From: JANXSS01 sp025356535 | Lineage (GTDB): Bacteria > Pseudomonadota > Gammaproteobacteria > Burkholderiales > Burkholderiaceae_D | Assembly (NCBI GenBank): GCA_043762325.1 | Contig: JAYUMU010000114.1 | Coordinates: 1 to 45,522 of the forward strand | Reading direction: 5' to 3' | DNA length: 45,522 nt | In this document: positions 1 to 8,812 of the stretch, piece after piece | Position numbering within the stretch: the stretch's first letter is position 1 | How the letters are laid out: the number at the start of each line of letters is the position of its first letter | Notes under the pieces: model-generated | Databases searched by the model: none | Seen by the model: the letters and a program-made list of their open reading frames with translations, nothing else | What the model was told of the DNA's origin: nothing | Position numbers and translations under genes: made by a program

Positions 1-96
1 CCCTGCTCAAACATTAAGCAGGTGATTCAATCACGTGGGTCAAATTTAGATGAAATTTATTGCTTTAAGTGGATCAGTTCTAGGCAATCGTCAACA
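1..96. mobile_element. Terminus of an IS21-family-like insertion sequence (continues left of window)
   Basis: Read on the minus strand, the permease gene changes abruptly at position 97/96 into TGTTGACGATTGCC, a TGT-type end. It is followed by short repeats resembling transposase-binding sites. On the plus strand these are aagtggatcagtt (67-79), cacgtgggtcaaattt (32-47) and a weaker copy near 19-31. Tandem sites of the form TGACCCAC inside a TGT end are typical of IS21-family (istA/istB) elements. The stretch is also AT-richer than its neighbours. No transposase gene is inside the window, so the family call is inference from the end alone. Confidence 0.6.
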
Positions 97-1563
97 GCCG
101 AACAGGACATTGGCCGCCGTATCCGACCCTGTCAACGCCACGCCGAGCCAGCCGAGCATGGTGCCAAACAGCGGATAGAACACCCCGGTGTGCGCGAACG
201 CCAGTCCAAGCGTTGCGTCCAGCCCGGAGTACTTAGTCAGGTAGCCCACGCCGAACATGGCGCAGATCGTCAGCAATGAATAACGTACCAGCTTGATGGT
301 TTCCCAATACTCGCGAACCAGGCGACGCAGCGGATAACCCATCAGGAAACCGGCCAGCAGGGCGGCGACGAAGATGCCGGTGCCAGCCATCGACAGCACG
401 TTGAAATTGAAGACCGCTGCTTCGGCAAGCGGGGATTTGGCCACCGGCGGCATTTTCATGATCATCTTGTCCAGGCCCGGTATCGGGTAGGTCCAACCCC
501 AGACGGCATCGATCATTTTCTTGAAGACCGGCGTGCCCCATACGAAGACGAAAACCGACAGCACCACCCAGGGCATCCAGGCGCGCGCAACGCTGATGCC
601 GCCAGGGTTGCCAAGGCCGGCCACTGCAGCGGCGCCGGTCGCGCCTGCAGTGGGGCCGGGCGATGTGCCGGCCGCGCCGGGTGACTCCGGCGTCATGTCG
701 CTCTTGGAGTCATCATGATGATTGGCCAGTGCGGCCGAGGTCCAGATTTTTGCCGGCTGCCAGACCTTCAGGAAAAAGGTGAGCGCGGCCATCGACACGA
801 GCGAGGCGACGACATCGACCAGCCACGGCCCGTGATAGTTCGAGACGATGAACTGCGGCACGGCAAACGAGACGCCGGCCACCAGGATCGCCGGCCAGAT
901 CTCGCGCATGCCCTTGAAGCCGGCGAAGGCCCAGATCAGCCAGAACGGCACCATCACGGAAAAGAACGGCAGCTGGCGGCCGATCATGGCCGACAGGCTC
1001 AGCAGATCGAGTCCGGTCACGGCTGCCAACGCCAGCACCGGCGCACCCAGGGCGCCGTAGGCAACCGGGGCGGTATTGGCAATCAGTGCCAGTCCTGAAG
1101 CTGCCAGCGGCGAAAACCCGAGGCCGATCAGGATCGCACCGGTAACGGCAACGGGCGTGCCGAAGCCGGCTGCCCCTTCAAAAAAGGCGCCGAAGCAAAA
1201 CGCTACCAGCAGCAGCTGCAGCCGGCGGTCCTCGGTGATGTGGCTTATGCTGTTCTGCAAGACCTTGAAGTAACCGTTTTCGGTCGTCAGGCGGTGCAGG
1301 AAAATGATGTTCAGGACGATCCAGCCGATGGGAAACAGGCCGGCGGCAATGCCATAGGCTGCCGCCTTGCCGGCCATCGACACCGGCATGCCGAACACCA
1401 GTGCGGCAACCGCTATGCCTACCAGCAGCGCCAGCCCGGCGGCCAGATGCGCGCGCATGTGAAAGAACGCCAGGGCCACCAACAGCACGGCGACCGGCAG
1501 TCCTGCCGAAAGCGTCGACAATACGAGGCTGTTGAGCGGGTCGTACAGTTGTTGCCAGACCAT
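91..1563 (-). pseudogene. lldP: L-lactate permease, C-terminally truncated
   Basis: Encodes 490 residues of an LldP/LctP-family permease, an inner-membrane lactate/glycolate:H+ symporter with many hydrophobic segments. Family signatures include GAFFEGAAGFGTPVAV (about residues 124-139) and the late GVALTGSDTAANVLFG motif. Directly after that motif the frame reads Cys-stop where the family continues (usually FGN...) for roughly 60-70 more residues, including the final helices. Full-length members are about 550 residues. The break coincides with the IS-like end at 96. A Pro/Gly/Ala-rich cytoplasmic insertion lies around residues 285-325. The ATG at 1563 has a good Shine-Dalgarno (aaggag). Family identification is secure; loss of function is inferred from the missing C-terminus. 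Confidence 0.85.
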
Positions 1564-1958
1564 TTCCTATCTCCTTGTGTTCTTGAATGCAATGCATCGT
1601 TTTTACCGGGCAAGGCAATTTGCATACGCCGGAATTACCGCATCCCGGCGCAGACACCGCAGCAAAACACGTTGCGGCAGACGATCAATAGACGTTTTGC
1701 CGGGAGGGTTCGTGCCTTACGGAGCCTGCGCATCAGGCATGATCAAATCCGTAAAAACCGGCATTGCATATGTCATGCAATGCCTGGAGATGCGTTCAGA
1801 TAGGAGGCTTGGGAACTTCGGCAAATGTACGGGACGGGGGAGTATCGGGCAAGCCGGCACCGGCGACGGGCGCTGCGCCACTTCTCATTGGTCTGCAAGC
1901 CGGGGTTGCTGGCGTCGCCGTGCTACGCCAGCAGCAAGAGTGGCGCCAATCGCGGCGC
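1564..1958. other. Intergenic region upstream of the lactate permease
   Basis: About 395 bases between the divergently placed permease start and the stop of the DUF2501 gene. Reading frames here have poor codon structure and I support none as a gene. The region holds the Shine-Dalgarno of lldP, an ATGCAATGCAT motif near 1586-1596 and a perfect inverted repeat at 1760-1784 that shares the TGCAATGC core. An imperfect hairpin (about 1906-1937, ttgctggcgt/acgccagca) lies just downstream of the DUF2501 stop but lacks a T-run. Confidence 0.6.
1760..1784. promoter_or_regulatory. Perfect 10-bp inverted repeat, candidate operator
   Basis: GGCATTGCAT, five bases, then ATGCAATGCC: a perfect dyad. The core TGCAATGC recurs at about 1587-1594 next to the lldP start. 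Two related sites upstream of a carbon-uptake gene suggest binding of a dimeric regulator (LldR/GntR or other). The dyad does not match the TGGT-N-ACCA form of known LldR operators, so the regulator is unknown. Confidence 0.45.
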
Positions 1959-2408
1959 CTACAGAAACGACTTTGCCTGCGCCAGCACGCTGTCGCAGAC
2001 CTGCCGGGTCGCCTGCGCCTTCAGGCCGCCGCCGCTCAGGTCGATCTGGTGGCCATCGCTGCTTTTCAGTATGCCCATGCCGCCCTGGGTGTAGCTGCTG
2101 TCGGCCTTGAGCACGCTGCGCGAACCGATCTTGCCCATGAGCGCATCCTTGACCGAAGCAGCGCCGCCGCCCAGATAATTGTTCTTGACGCAGAACTCGA
2201 GCAGCCCCGCGACGTTGCCGATGCTGCCGCTGGCAAGGGATTGACCCGACACCGCGCCAAGGCCGCCGAGGTTGCCAAGGCTGCCGCCACGATTGTTTCC
2301 CTGCCTGAGCAGGTCGCCCAGTTGGGCATGTGCCGCGCCGGGCGACAGCAGGGCGCCCAGCACCATGGCAAGCACGAACTTGCCTGGAACCGATGATGTG
2401 GTATTCAC
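1959..2408 (-). CDS. DUF2501 (YjjA-like) exported protein
   Basis: About 149 residues. An N-terminal Sec signal (hydrophobic KFVLAMVLGALLSPGAAHA, cleavage after AHA) precedes a mature domain rich in Gly, Leu and Ser. It contains the DUF2501-type features LLEFCVKNNYLGG and the C-terminal RQVCDSVLAQAKSFL, with two conserved cysteines. I chose the GTG at 2408 because an AAGGAG lies eight bases upstream; the earlier in-frame GTG at 2417 abuts that site. Function in this family (E. coli YjjA) is not established; location is probably periplasmic. The gene stands alone between the lldP control region and a small unknown gene. Confidence 0.8.
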   Translation of the reverse strand: MNTTSSVPGKFVLAMVLGALLSPGAAHAQLGDLLRQGNNRGGSLGNLGGLGAVSGQSLASGSIGNVAGLLEFCVKNNYLGGGAASVKDALMGKIGSRSVLKADSSYTQGGMGILKSSDGHQIDLSGGGLKAQATRQVCDSVLAQAKSFL

Positions 2409-2664
2409 TATCAGCACTCCTTTGAAGGCCGGATGCCTTTTGCGACGCGCCGGCTGGCATCAGGCGGGCACATCGTCGGCGACGGTCGTTATCGTCGAAG
2501 CGATTTGAACACGTAATCCAGCCTTGGTTCGGCCGCGCCGGAGCCTGACGCCGGTATTTGCATCGGTTCGATGCCACCGCCTGGCGTTGCGCCGGCGTGC
2601 AGCGCCGGCCACAAGGCGTTCGCTAGAACGGTTTCACCTGTGGCCGGACCCGACTGCAAGCAAC

Positions 2665-2907
2665 TCAGACCAGATCGGCACGCGCAATACGCTTGAGACG
2701 TTGACCGTATATGCCCCAGATGCAGGCGTCGCCATCGACGCTGCCGCACAGGACCCAGCCGCTGCGGATTTTCTCGACGGTGACCGGCGCTTCGATTTCC
2801 GCGGCCAGGCGCGGCGCCCAGAGTTCGGCAGCACTGCGGCCCTTGAACAGTTCGATATCGTTGACGACAACGGTCGCGTCGAGCACAGGCATTGAAAATA
2901 CGGTCAT
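2665..2907 (-). CDS. Small hypothetical protein (80 aa)
   Basis: An 80-residue protein with no signal peptide or membrane segment. It has a mixed alpha/beta composition (VVVNDIELF, VTVEKIRSGWVLCGSV) and ends in a basic stretch KRIARADLV. The ATG at 2907 follows AGGAAA six bases upstream, and third positions are GC-rich like its neighbours, which supports a real gene. I do not recognise the family. It lies downstream of the phosphofructokinase gene on the same strand with about 100 bases between, so co-transcription is possible. Confidence 0.65.
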   Translation of the reverse strand: MTVFSMPVLDATVVVNDIELFKGRSAAELWAPRLAAEIEAPVTVEKIRSGWVLCGSVDGDACIWGIYGQRLKRIARADLV

Positions 2908-3009
2908 TGTTGGTTTCCTGAAAACGGATTAATTGATTGATTTGTTGCGTATCGTGCGCACGGCGCAGCCTGGCCGCAGCTGGCAGGAACGAGCTGAATC
3001 TGCCAGCCG

Positions 3010-4230
3010 TCAGCCTGGCCCCGCGCCTATTCTTGCAACCGGACTCGGCCGCAGCCGAAACGGCTCCGGCATGCCCGAGCCGAGCAGCGGACGCAGGTAC
3101 AACATGAAGGCATCGGTCACGTCGGTGCTGCCGGCGGCGATGAAGGCTTCGTCCATCAGGCGCGTCTTGCCGGCCACCGTCTCGAGGCTCAGGAGCCGGT
3201 AGTCCACCGCATACGACCCGCATCGTTCGATGGCAACCGAGCCGTCCTGCGTGCCCCACATGGCGAACTGTACGGCTTTTTCGCCGACCTCCCTGGCTTC
3301 ACGCTGATCGACGTCCGAGACGCAGCCGATGAAGGAGCGCTGCAGATAGCCGAAAGTGTCGCCGCGCACCCGCTTGATGCCCAGCCGTGCCTTGATCGCC
3401 TCGCACAGCAGGTCGGCCAGGGCGCCATTGCCGGAGAGCTGGACGTTGCCATGTGCATCGTGTTCGATGTCCTTTGTCAGGAGGCTTGCGATCGGCGTGC
3501 CGGCCGCATCGTGAATGCCTTCGGACACGGCAATGACGCAGCGGCCCAGGCGGGCATGGGTTGCCTTGACGTCGGCCAGAAATTTCTCCAGGTCGAAGGT
3601 GCGTTCCGGCAGATAGATCAGATGCGGTCCGTCGTCCGGGAACTTCCTGCCGAGCGCCGAAGCCGCAGTCAGAAATCCTGCATGGCGACCCATCACCACG
3701 CCGACGTAGATGCCGGGCAGTGCAGCGTTGTCGAGGTTGGCGCCGACAAAGGCCTGCGCGACGAAGCGGGCGGCCGATGGAAAGCCGGGGGTGTGGTCGC
3801 TGCCGACCAGGTCGTTGTCGATGGTCTTGGGTACATGGATGCAGCGCAGCGGATAACCCGCCTGCTGCGCCTGGCTGCTGAGGATGCGCACCGTGTCCGA
3901 AGAATCGTTGCCGCCGATATAGAAAAACTGGCCGATCTCATGCGCCCGCAATACCTTCAGGATCTCCTGGCAATATTTCAGGTCCGGCTTGTCGCGCGTC
4001 GAGCCGAGCGCCGACGACGGCGTGCCGGCTACCTGCTCCAGGTTATGGCTGGTTTCCAGCGACAGGTCGACGAAGTCTTCATCGACGATGCCGCGCACGC
4101 CGTGGCGGGCGCCGTAGACACGCTCGATGGCCGGAAAGCGGCGCGCTTCGAGGGCAATGCCAGCCAGTGACTGGTTGATCACCGCAGTCGGTCCGCCGCC
4201 TTGTGCCACCAGTATTTTTCCTGAAGCCAT
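3010..4230 (-). CDS. pfp: Pyrophosphate-dependent 6-phosphofructokinase
   Basis: About 406 residues, cytoplasmic. It interconverts fructose 6-phosphate and fructose 1,6-bisphosphate with pyrophosphate as phosphoryl donor, a reversible glycolytic/gluconeogenic step. Visible motifs: GGGPTAVIN (11-19), YIGGNDSSDT (104-113), PKTIDND (134-140) and MGRHAGF (180-186). The Asp at 109, where ATP enzymes have Gly (GGDGS), and the Lys at 135 in PKTIDND are the established markers of PPi rather than ATP use. Catalytic Asp138 is present. The ATG at 4230 has GGAGG five bases upstream. Many betaproteobacteria lack ATP-PFK and use this enzyme. No pyrophosphatase or other glycolytic gene is adjacent. Confidence 0.93.
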   Translation of the reverse strand: MASGKILVAQGGGPTAVINQSLAGIALEARRFPAIERVYGARHGVRGIVDEDFVDLSLETSHNLEQVAGTPSSALGSTRDKPDLKYCQEILKVLRAHEIGQFFYIGGNDSSDTVRILSSQAQQAGYPLRCIHVPKTIDNDLVGSDHTPGFPSAARFVAQAFVGANLDNAALPGIYVGVVMGRHAGFLTAASALGRKFPDDGPHLIYLPERTFDLEKFLADVKATHARLGRCVIAVSEGIHDAAGTPIASLLTKDIEHDAHGNVQLSGNGALADLLCEAIKARLGIKRVRGDTFGYLQRSFIGCVSDVDQREAREVGEKAVQFAMWGTQDGSVAIERCGSYAVDYRLLSLETVAGKTRLMDEAFIAAGSTDVTDAFMLYLRPLLGSGMPEPFRLRPSPVARIGAGPG

Positions 4231-4484
4231 GCCAACCTCCGCTGTAGGTGCCGTTGTGTTATCGGGTATCGGATCCGGCGCGAAGTACGCGGGAAGGACG
4301 GCAATTCTACCGCTACCGCAGGATTGGCCGGCGAAAGCGCGCCACGGGCGACCGCGCTTGCGATCGAGGTGCTGCGGACAAGGGCGTTTGTCGCACCATT
4401 TTGCAGCCGCCGCTGCCTTGCGGCGCTCCTGCCGCAGCGCATGCCGGAAACAAGGTCGCCGGTTTGCACAGCCGCGCCGGCTGT

Positions 4485-5648
4485 CTATAGCCAGCCGCGT
4501 TTTGTCATTTCGGCTGCAACCAGATCGGCCAGCAGGCGATAGCCATACGGTGTCGGATGGACGGTGTCTGCATAAGCATAGGTCGCATTGGCATCGGCTT
4601 CCAGGTTGTCGTTGGTGCACACCAGCGAGGAACCCAGGAGATTTTTTGCCCGCGACAGGTCGCAGGCAGGCCTGGTCACGTTGCTGAGGCCGTACTGCGC
4701 CGGCGAGGCGAACTGTGCCCGGCTGGTCGTATAGGCATCGACGTACAGCAGGCGGTTGTTGGTGCCGAGCGTCGCCTGCAGGGTGCCGTTGAAGGTCGTG
4801 ACCATGTTGGCGACCAGCGCCCTGGTCGCCGGGTCGAGCGCCTGGCCGAAAGGCGACTGGCTGACATCCGGCAGATTGACCACGGTTACATGGGTTGCGC
4901 CTTTGGCCAGCACCAGGTTGTTGACATAGCTGCCAAGCTCGGTGGCAGCCGTCGCCATTGCCGCCAAGGTCTTGGGAGCGTTTGCCTGCGTGTAGGCCAC
5001 TGTCGCAGCGTCGGTGGCGCTACGCACGGTTTCCGGTGTTGCGCCCGGCGCCTCGGACGCTGCAGCACCGGCCGCGCTGCCGGCTGCGCTTGCGCCGCTG
5101 GCAAGCGGCGTCAGGTTGGCAAAAATGTCGTTGCCACCGGCAAAAACCGTAACGAGTTCGCTGCCTTTGAAGCCGCCACCGCTGGCCAGAAGATGCCGGT
5201 TGATCTGATCGATCACCGGGTTGGTCAGCTGGCCGACCAGCGCATTGCCGCCGCCCAGTGCCTTGTTGCCGGGGCCAACCGGGTCGGTCACGCGCGCGCC
5301 GCCTTGCGCGTAATTCGTGCACTCGGGATGATCGGTCACTGCGACCCGGAAACCCAGGGTGGCGTCGCCTTCCAGGCCAGTGCGCGCAGCGCACGGCGCC
5401 GGCAGGTTCAGGCGCGCTGCGATCAGTTCGGTCCAGATCCTGGCTTGCGGGCCGTTGACGGTGTATTTTCCGCCACCGAGCCTCTTGACGGCGCCAACGG
5501 CATACGTGCCAACGTCGCTGAGGCTGTCGCCAAACGACACCAGCGCGGCATATTGGCCCCGAATGGCGTTGTCGTCGTGCCGGTTGCCGCCGCAACCGGC
5601 GAGCAGCAGAATCGTCATCACGCTTGCCGAGCGTTTCAGGTATCGCAT
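4485..5648 (-). CDS. SGNH/GDSL-family esterase, lipoprotein
   Basis: 387 residues. A lipoprotein signal ends in LLLAGC (lipidated Cys19), so the protein should be anchored to a membrane facing the periplasm or surface. GDSL-hydrolase blocks are in order: block I FGDSLSD with nucleophile Ser42, block II around NYAQGGARV (oxyanion Gly), block III FAGGNDI (Asn), and block V DTVHPTPYGY with Asp361 and His364 of the triad. Length fits lysophospholipase/autotransporter-passenger-like GDSL enzymes, here without a beta-barrel. An Ala-rich insertion lies around residues 185-215. Substrate cannot be read from sequence; a lipid or acyl-ester is likely. GGAG precedes the ATG at 5648. Confidence 0.88.
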   Translation of the reverse strand: MRYLKRSASVMTILLLAGCGGNRHDDNAIRGQYAALVSFGDSLSDVGTYAVGAVKRLGGGKYTVNGPQARIWTELIAARLNLPAPCAARTGLEGDATLGFRVAVTDHPECTNYAQGGARVTDPVGPGNKALGGGNALVGQLTNPVIDQINRHLLASGGGFKGSELVTVFAGGNDIFANLTPLASGASAAGSAAGAAASEAPGATPETVRSATDAATVAYTQANAPKTLAAMATAATELGSYVNNLVLAKGATHVTVVNLPDVSQSPFGQALDPATRALVANMVTTFNGTLQATLGTNNRLLYVDAYTTSRAQFASPAQYGLSNVTRPACDLSRAKNLLGSSLVCTNDNLEADANATYAYADTVHPTPYGYRLLADLVAAEMTKRGWL

Positions 5649-6025
5649 GTTGGCTCCGTAGTCTGTCGGTTCGGTCCGAATCGGCGTAGCCGAATGCGGA
5701 CATCGCGGCAGCGGTGATCGGGTAAGACCGTAAGACTGGTTGACAGGATTGACCGCAGAAAAATTCGTGCGCTTGCATGCCGCGCTGCTTGATGCGGGTC
5801 ATGCATGTGCACGGTAAATTTCTGTCGGGCAGTCGCGTTGATGCCGGTCAATGGAGAATTCGTACGCAGAGCTTGCGTGCTGCTCTAGTCTTGATCGCAC
5901 GCATACCGGAATGCCAGCGCAGGCCAGTCAGTTGCCGGCAGTACGCACACGCGTAGACGCCCCCGGCGCGCCGTGTCATGACCTGGCCGACCTGCCTATC
6001 CAGCCAACTCCACTTCCGGAAAAAA
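5649..6025. other. Divergent intergenic region
   Basis: About 377 bases between the divergent GDSL lipoprotein gene and the exported-protein gene at 6026. It must hold both promoters, but I see no clear -35/-10 pair, operator dyad or RNA gene. Frames crossing it look non-coding. Confidence 0.5.
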
Positions 6026-6679
6026 ATGAAAACCGTATCGATCGTCGCAATCGCCCTTCTTGGCATCAATGCAGCGGCATTTGCACAGAGCAGCATTGAA
6101 ATCAAGGGCGCAGCAATAAGCAGCAACGCCAGCAGCAGCGCCGGCAGCAACGACGCCAGCCAGAAGAAAAAACCGGAGTCGAACCTGCCGGAGCTGCCGG
6201 CCCTGGTCGACGCAACCGGCAAGGTCGCAGGCCCGTATGTGCCTTCCGGGCAAACCGTCATCCTGCGTATCGATGGCGCTCTCATCGCCGCTACCGTGAC
6301 CAACCAGCTCGATGTCAACATACCGTTCCCCTCGCTCGGCCAGCAAAGCGGCTCGACCTACCGCTGGGCGCTCGGAGAGGTAACCTGGTTCCTGTCGAGC
6401 GATTGCTCGGGTCCGCCGATTCCGCTTGCGTCGGCCGGGCTGCGGCCGGTGGCTTTCACGCAGGACAAGCGTACCGGCGCCCTGACTGCTTATATTGGCG
6501 GCACGGGCCTGTCGACACCGAAGCCGGCCAACTCGGTGCGCCAGCCGTCGCTTGGAAAAGGACCACAGGGCGGTCAGTGCACCCAGCAATTCCCCTTCGG
6601 CGGCACCATCCAGGGGTTTGATGTGGAACAGACGGTGGTAGTGTCCCAGCGTTTTCCCGAGCCGCTGACAGTACGGTAG
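6026..6679 (+). CDS. Hypothetical exported protein (217 aa)
   Basis: A Sec signal (MKTVSIVAIALLGINAAAFA, cleavage before QSS) is followed by a Ser/Asn/Lys-rich linker and a domain of about 150 residues. The domain has short hydrophobic strands, such as QTVILRIDGALIAATV and TYRWALGEVTWFLSSDC, and two cysteines (CSGPP, GGQCTQQF) that could form a disulfide in the periplasm. I place the start at the ATG at 6026, because it gives an intact signal peptide; the Shine-Dalgarno is weak (ccgga). The family is not recognised. The strand-rich mature part suggests a beta-sandwich, an inference only. Confidence 0.7.
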   Translation: MKTVSIVAIALLGINAAAFAQSSIEIKGAAISSNASSSAGSNDASQKKKPESNLPELPALVDATGKVAGPYVPSGQTVILRIDGALIAATVTNQLDVNIPFPSLGQQSGSTYRWALGEVTWFLSSDCSGPPIPLASAGLRPVAFTQDKRTGALTAYIGGTGLSTPKPANSVRQPSLGKGPQGGQCTQQFPFGGTIQGFDVEQTVVVSQRFPEPLTVR

Positions 6680-6730
6680 CGGCCGTCAGGCGGTTGTAAA
6701 AAAATTACCGGACAAGAAAGCGACGGACAG

Positions 6731-6754
6731 GAAAACGCCTGCAGAAGCAGGCGT
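6731..6754 (-). terminator. Rho-independent terminator of the Lys/Ala-rich protein gene
   Basis: Read on the minus strand: stem ACGCCTGC / GCAGGCGT (8 bp), loop of four, followed by TTTT. It lies about 70 bases past the stop of the gene at 6823-7143. Confidence 0.75.
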
Positions 6755-6822
6755 GGTCAGGCAGTCGATCGCAGCACAGTGAACAGGCTGCCGGCACGAT
6801 GCCGGTAGCGCGGTGCACTGGC

Positions 6823-7143
6823 TTATTTTGCCTTCAGCTCTGCCGTTGCCATTTTTTCCTTGGCTTCGGCGTCCTTCTTGCAGGCGCTCTTTTCGGCGCC
6901 AGACAGTTTTTTGCATGCTGCCTTGGCGGTTTTTTCATCTGCCTTGATCTGTTTCTTGGCAGCGCTGCGTTCGGCGCGTGTCATCTTCGCGGCCAGCTGG
7001 CCAGTAGTTGCCATCGGCGCAGCAGCAGGGGCGGCTGCCGGTGCCATTGGAGCAGCGCCAGGCGCTGCGGTATGCGCTGCAGCAAAGGCGCCGGCCGAGC
7101 TTACGCAAGCGGCGGCAAGAATTAAGCGATGAATAAGTTTCAT
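6823..7143 (-). CDS. Small Ala/Lys-rich exported protein
   Basis: 106 residues. A signal peptide (MKLIHRLILAAACVSSAGAFA) is followed by an Ala/Pro stretch of the form AAPxAAPM (about residues 25-48). A charged helix-forming region then contains two similar motifs, KAACKKLSGAE and SACKKDAEA, each with one Cys. The composition resembles small TolA-like or PsiF-like periplasmic proteins of Burkholderiales, but no functional motif is visible. A GGAGATCCGAC leader precedes the ATG at 7143, and a clear terminator follows at 6731-6754, so it is monocistronic. Function unknown. Confidence 0.75.
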   Translation of the reverse strand: MKLIHRLILAAACVSSAGAFAAAHTAAPGAAPMAPAAAPAAAPMATTGQLAAKMTRAERSAAKKQIKADEKTAKAACKKLSGAEKSACKKDAEAKEKMATAELKAK

Positions 7144-7361
7144 GTCGGATCTCCGGTGGATTCAAATACGCCAAATCACTTTCAGCTATTGCCAAACGTT
7201 ATCCATCATTACAGCGTTGACAATACCGGCCGCCATTTGTCGGGCCCAATGTTAGCCATTTCGCATACGAGGGATCGGTATGCGGTACCGGCGTCTCCGA
7301 TACTTGCCCAGCCGTGTAAAGGCCCGGTCGGCGCGCAGTTTTTTCGATTACCATGAGGCGC

Positions 7362-7604
7362 ATGACAGACATCGACATACGTTATCAGGTACAGCAGCGC
7401 AAGATCGGGACAGGCGGGGAGCCGCCCGTATTTGCTCGTGCCATGAAAAGCAAGGAGGGCGCCTTCGAGGGCGTGTCCTTCATCCGCAACAAGGACAAGG
7501 CCTCCGTCATGACGCTGGCCGAAGCGCAGGAGGTTGTCGACTGGGCAGCCGGCAAGCTCCGCGCGAGCCAGTACGTCACCACGATCATCTGCAAGGGACA
7601 GTAG
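7362..7604 (+). CDS. Small hypothetical protein (80 aa)
   Basis: A compact cytoplasmic-looking protein with no signal or membrane segment. Notable stretches are FEGVSFIRNKDKASVMTL and EVVDWAAGKLRASQYVTTII; the alternation suggests a small alpha/beta fold. Codon use is typical of the window. I prefer the ATG at 7362, preceded by GAGG; an in-frame ATG at 7353 would add three residues. I do not recognise the family. The next gene starts about 130 bases later on the same strand. Confidence 0.65.
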   Translation: MTDIDIRYQVQQRKIGTGGEPPVFARAMKSKEGAFEGVSFIRNKDKASVMTLAEAQEVVDWAAGKLRASQYVTTIICKGQ

Positions 7605-7735
7605 CCACACGGTGCCGGTTGCAATTTCCTACGTTCGATCTAGTCCAAGGCCTACAGTCGTGCACTGTGCATCTCGCTAAGCTGACATGCCGGCAAAGGA
7701 TTTTTCCGATGTCGATCACTCAAAAGGAGACCGAA

Positions 7736-8272
7736 ATGACGACATTGAAACGTTACGTGCTGCTCGTGGGCGCGCTGGCCATTGCCAGTGGTGCCTATGC
7801 ACAAAAGCCTGCCGGTGACGGTTCCGCGACACCGGCCAACGACACCGGTGCAGCCATGGGCGGTAGTGCAACAGGCGGGATGGGTGCTGCAGGTACCGGC
7901 GCAGCAGGCAGCGCCGATTCGAGCGCAACCGGTGCATCTGATGGTAGCAGTACCGGTCAGGCAACAACGAAAGGCGCCCAGCCAGCCCACGGCAAGGCAA
8001 CCAAGGCGCGCCAGGGACAGACGGGGGCTGACGGTGCGGGTGCCTCCGGCGCCTCCGGTGCATCGGGTGCTTCCGGTGCCGCGGGAGGCAAAACCAGGAA
8101 TCGGCCATCCCAGTCTGGCGCTGTATCCGATACCGATCCGGCGAAGGAAAGAACGCCGGGTGGCGTTGGCGCCAGTGGCGACAGTACCGGTCTGACTGCA
8201 CCGAATCCGCCGGGGCCGAGCAGTCCCGCGGGCGCATCGTCGACACAGTCGGCAACGCCGCCATCGAAGTGA
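7736..8272 (+). CDS. Gly/Ala/Ser-rich low-complexity exported protein
   Basis: About 178 residues. A signal peptide (LKRYVLLVGALAIASGAYA, cleavage before QKP) precedes an almost wholly disordered chain of Gly, Ala, Ser, Thr and Pro. It contains a GAS-triplet run (about residues 101-116) that looks collagen-like in period but lacks Pro at the required positions. The ATG at 7736 has AAGGAG eight bases upstream; an in-frame ATG at 7710 lacks such a site. A terminator at 8310-8334 closes the unit. Function unknown; cell-envelope or matrix protein is a guess from composition. Confidence 0.7.
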   Translation: MTTLKRYVLLVGALAIASGAYAQKPAGDGSATPANDTGAAMGGSATGGMGAAGTGAAGSADSSATGASDGSSTGQATTKGAQPAHGKATKARQGQTGADGAGASGASGASGASGAAGGKTRNRPSQSGAVSDTDPAKERTPGGVGASGDSTGLTAPNPPGPSSPAGASSTQSATPPSK

Positions 8273-8309
8273 ACAGCATTGCCAAGCGGTTACGTTAAAA
8301 CGATAGTGC

Positions 8310-8334
8310 CTTCTGCGCAGACGCAGGAGTTTTT
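8310..8334 (+). terminator. Rho-independent terminator
   Basis: CTTCTGCG, loop CAGA, CGCAGGAG (8-bp stem with one G-U pair), then TTTTT. It lies 38 bases after the stop of the low-complexity protein gene. Confidence 0.75.
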
Positions 8335-8464
8335 CTCAAGCATGCGGGCAAGTGCAGCGCGGGTTCAGGGTATCCGGCAGAAATGGTGTCCGGCGACTTC
8401 AAGCCTGCATGCACGCCCGCAAATTACGTTCCCATGCAAGGGTTAGGGCCGAGCGAGGAAAGTC

Positions 8465-8812
8465 ATGTCCATCAATACCGCAACACTGGAAGCACTGCAT
8501 CGACAGTTGTGTCACTTGGCAACGCGTTTGAATGACGATTGCAGACCGCCCGACACTGCACTCGAACCCGGCGATACGTTACTGGACGACGCGCGTGCAT
8601 GCGATTTCCTGCTGCCAAGTCCTTTGACACTTCTTACTCTGCAAGACAGCGTACAAAAAAAGATTGAAACCGTTGCAGTGTTGATGGAGCGCGCCAAAGT
8701 ACATGAATCGTTGCCGCGCGCCGCGCAGGCCGCCGCCGAAGAAGAAAACGCGTTCATTGAGGACGATTATGCAACGCCTGTCACCCCGCGCAACGACGAC
8801 GGTAACGGCTGA
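8465..8812 (+). CDS. Hypothetical protein (115 aa)
   Basis: An acidic cytoplasmic-looking protein with two helical stretches (LEALHRQLCHLATRLND near the N-terminus; LLTLQDSVQKKIETVAVL in the middle) and a disordered acidic tail EDDYATPVTP. GAGGAAAG precedes the ATG at 8465. No family recognised. It is the last gene before an AT-rich geneless stretch; a link to the solenoid protein downstream (for example as a helper or chaperone, given its small, acidic, helical character) is possible but speculative. Confidence 0.6.
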   Translation: MSINTATLEALHRQLCHLATRLNDDCRPPDTALEPGDTLLDDARACDFLLPSPLTLLTLQDSVQKKIETVAVLMERAKVHESLPRAAQAAAEEENAFIEDDYATPVTPRNDDGNG

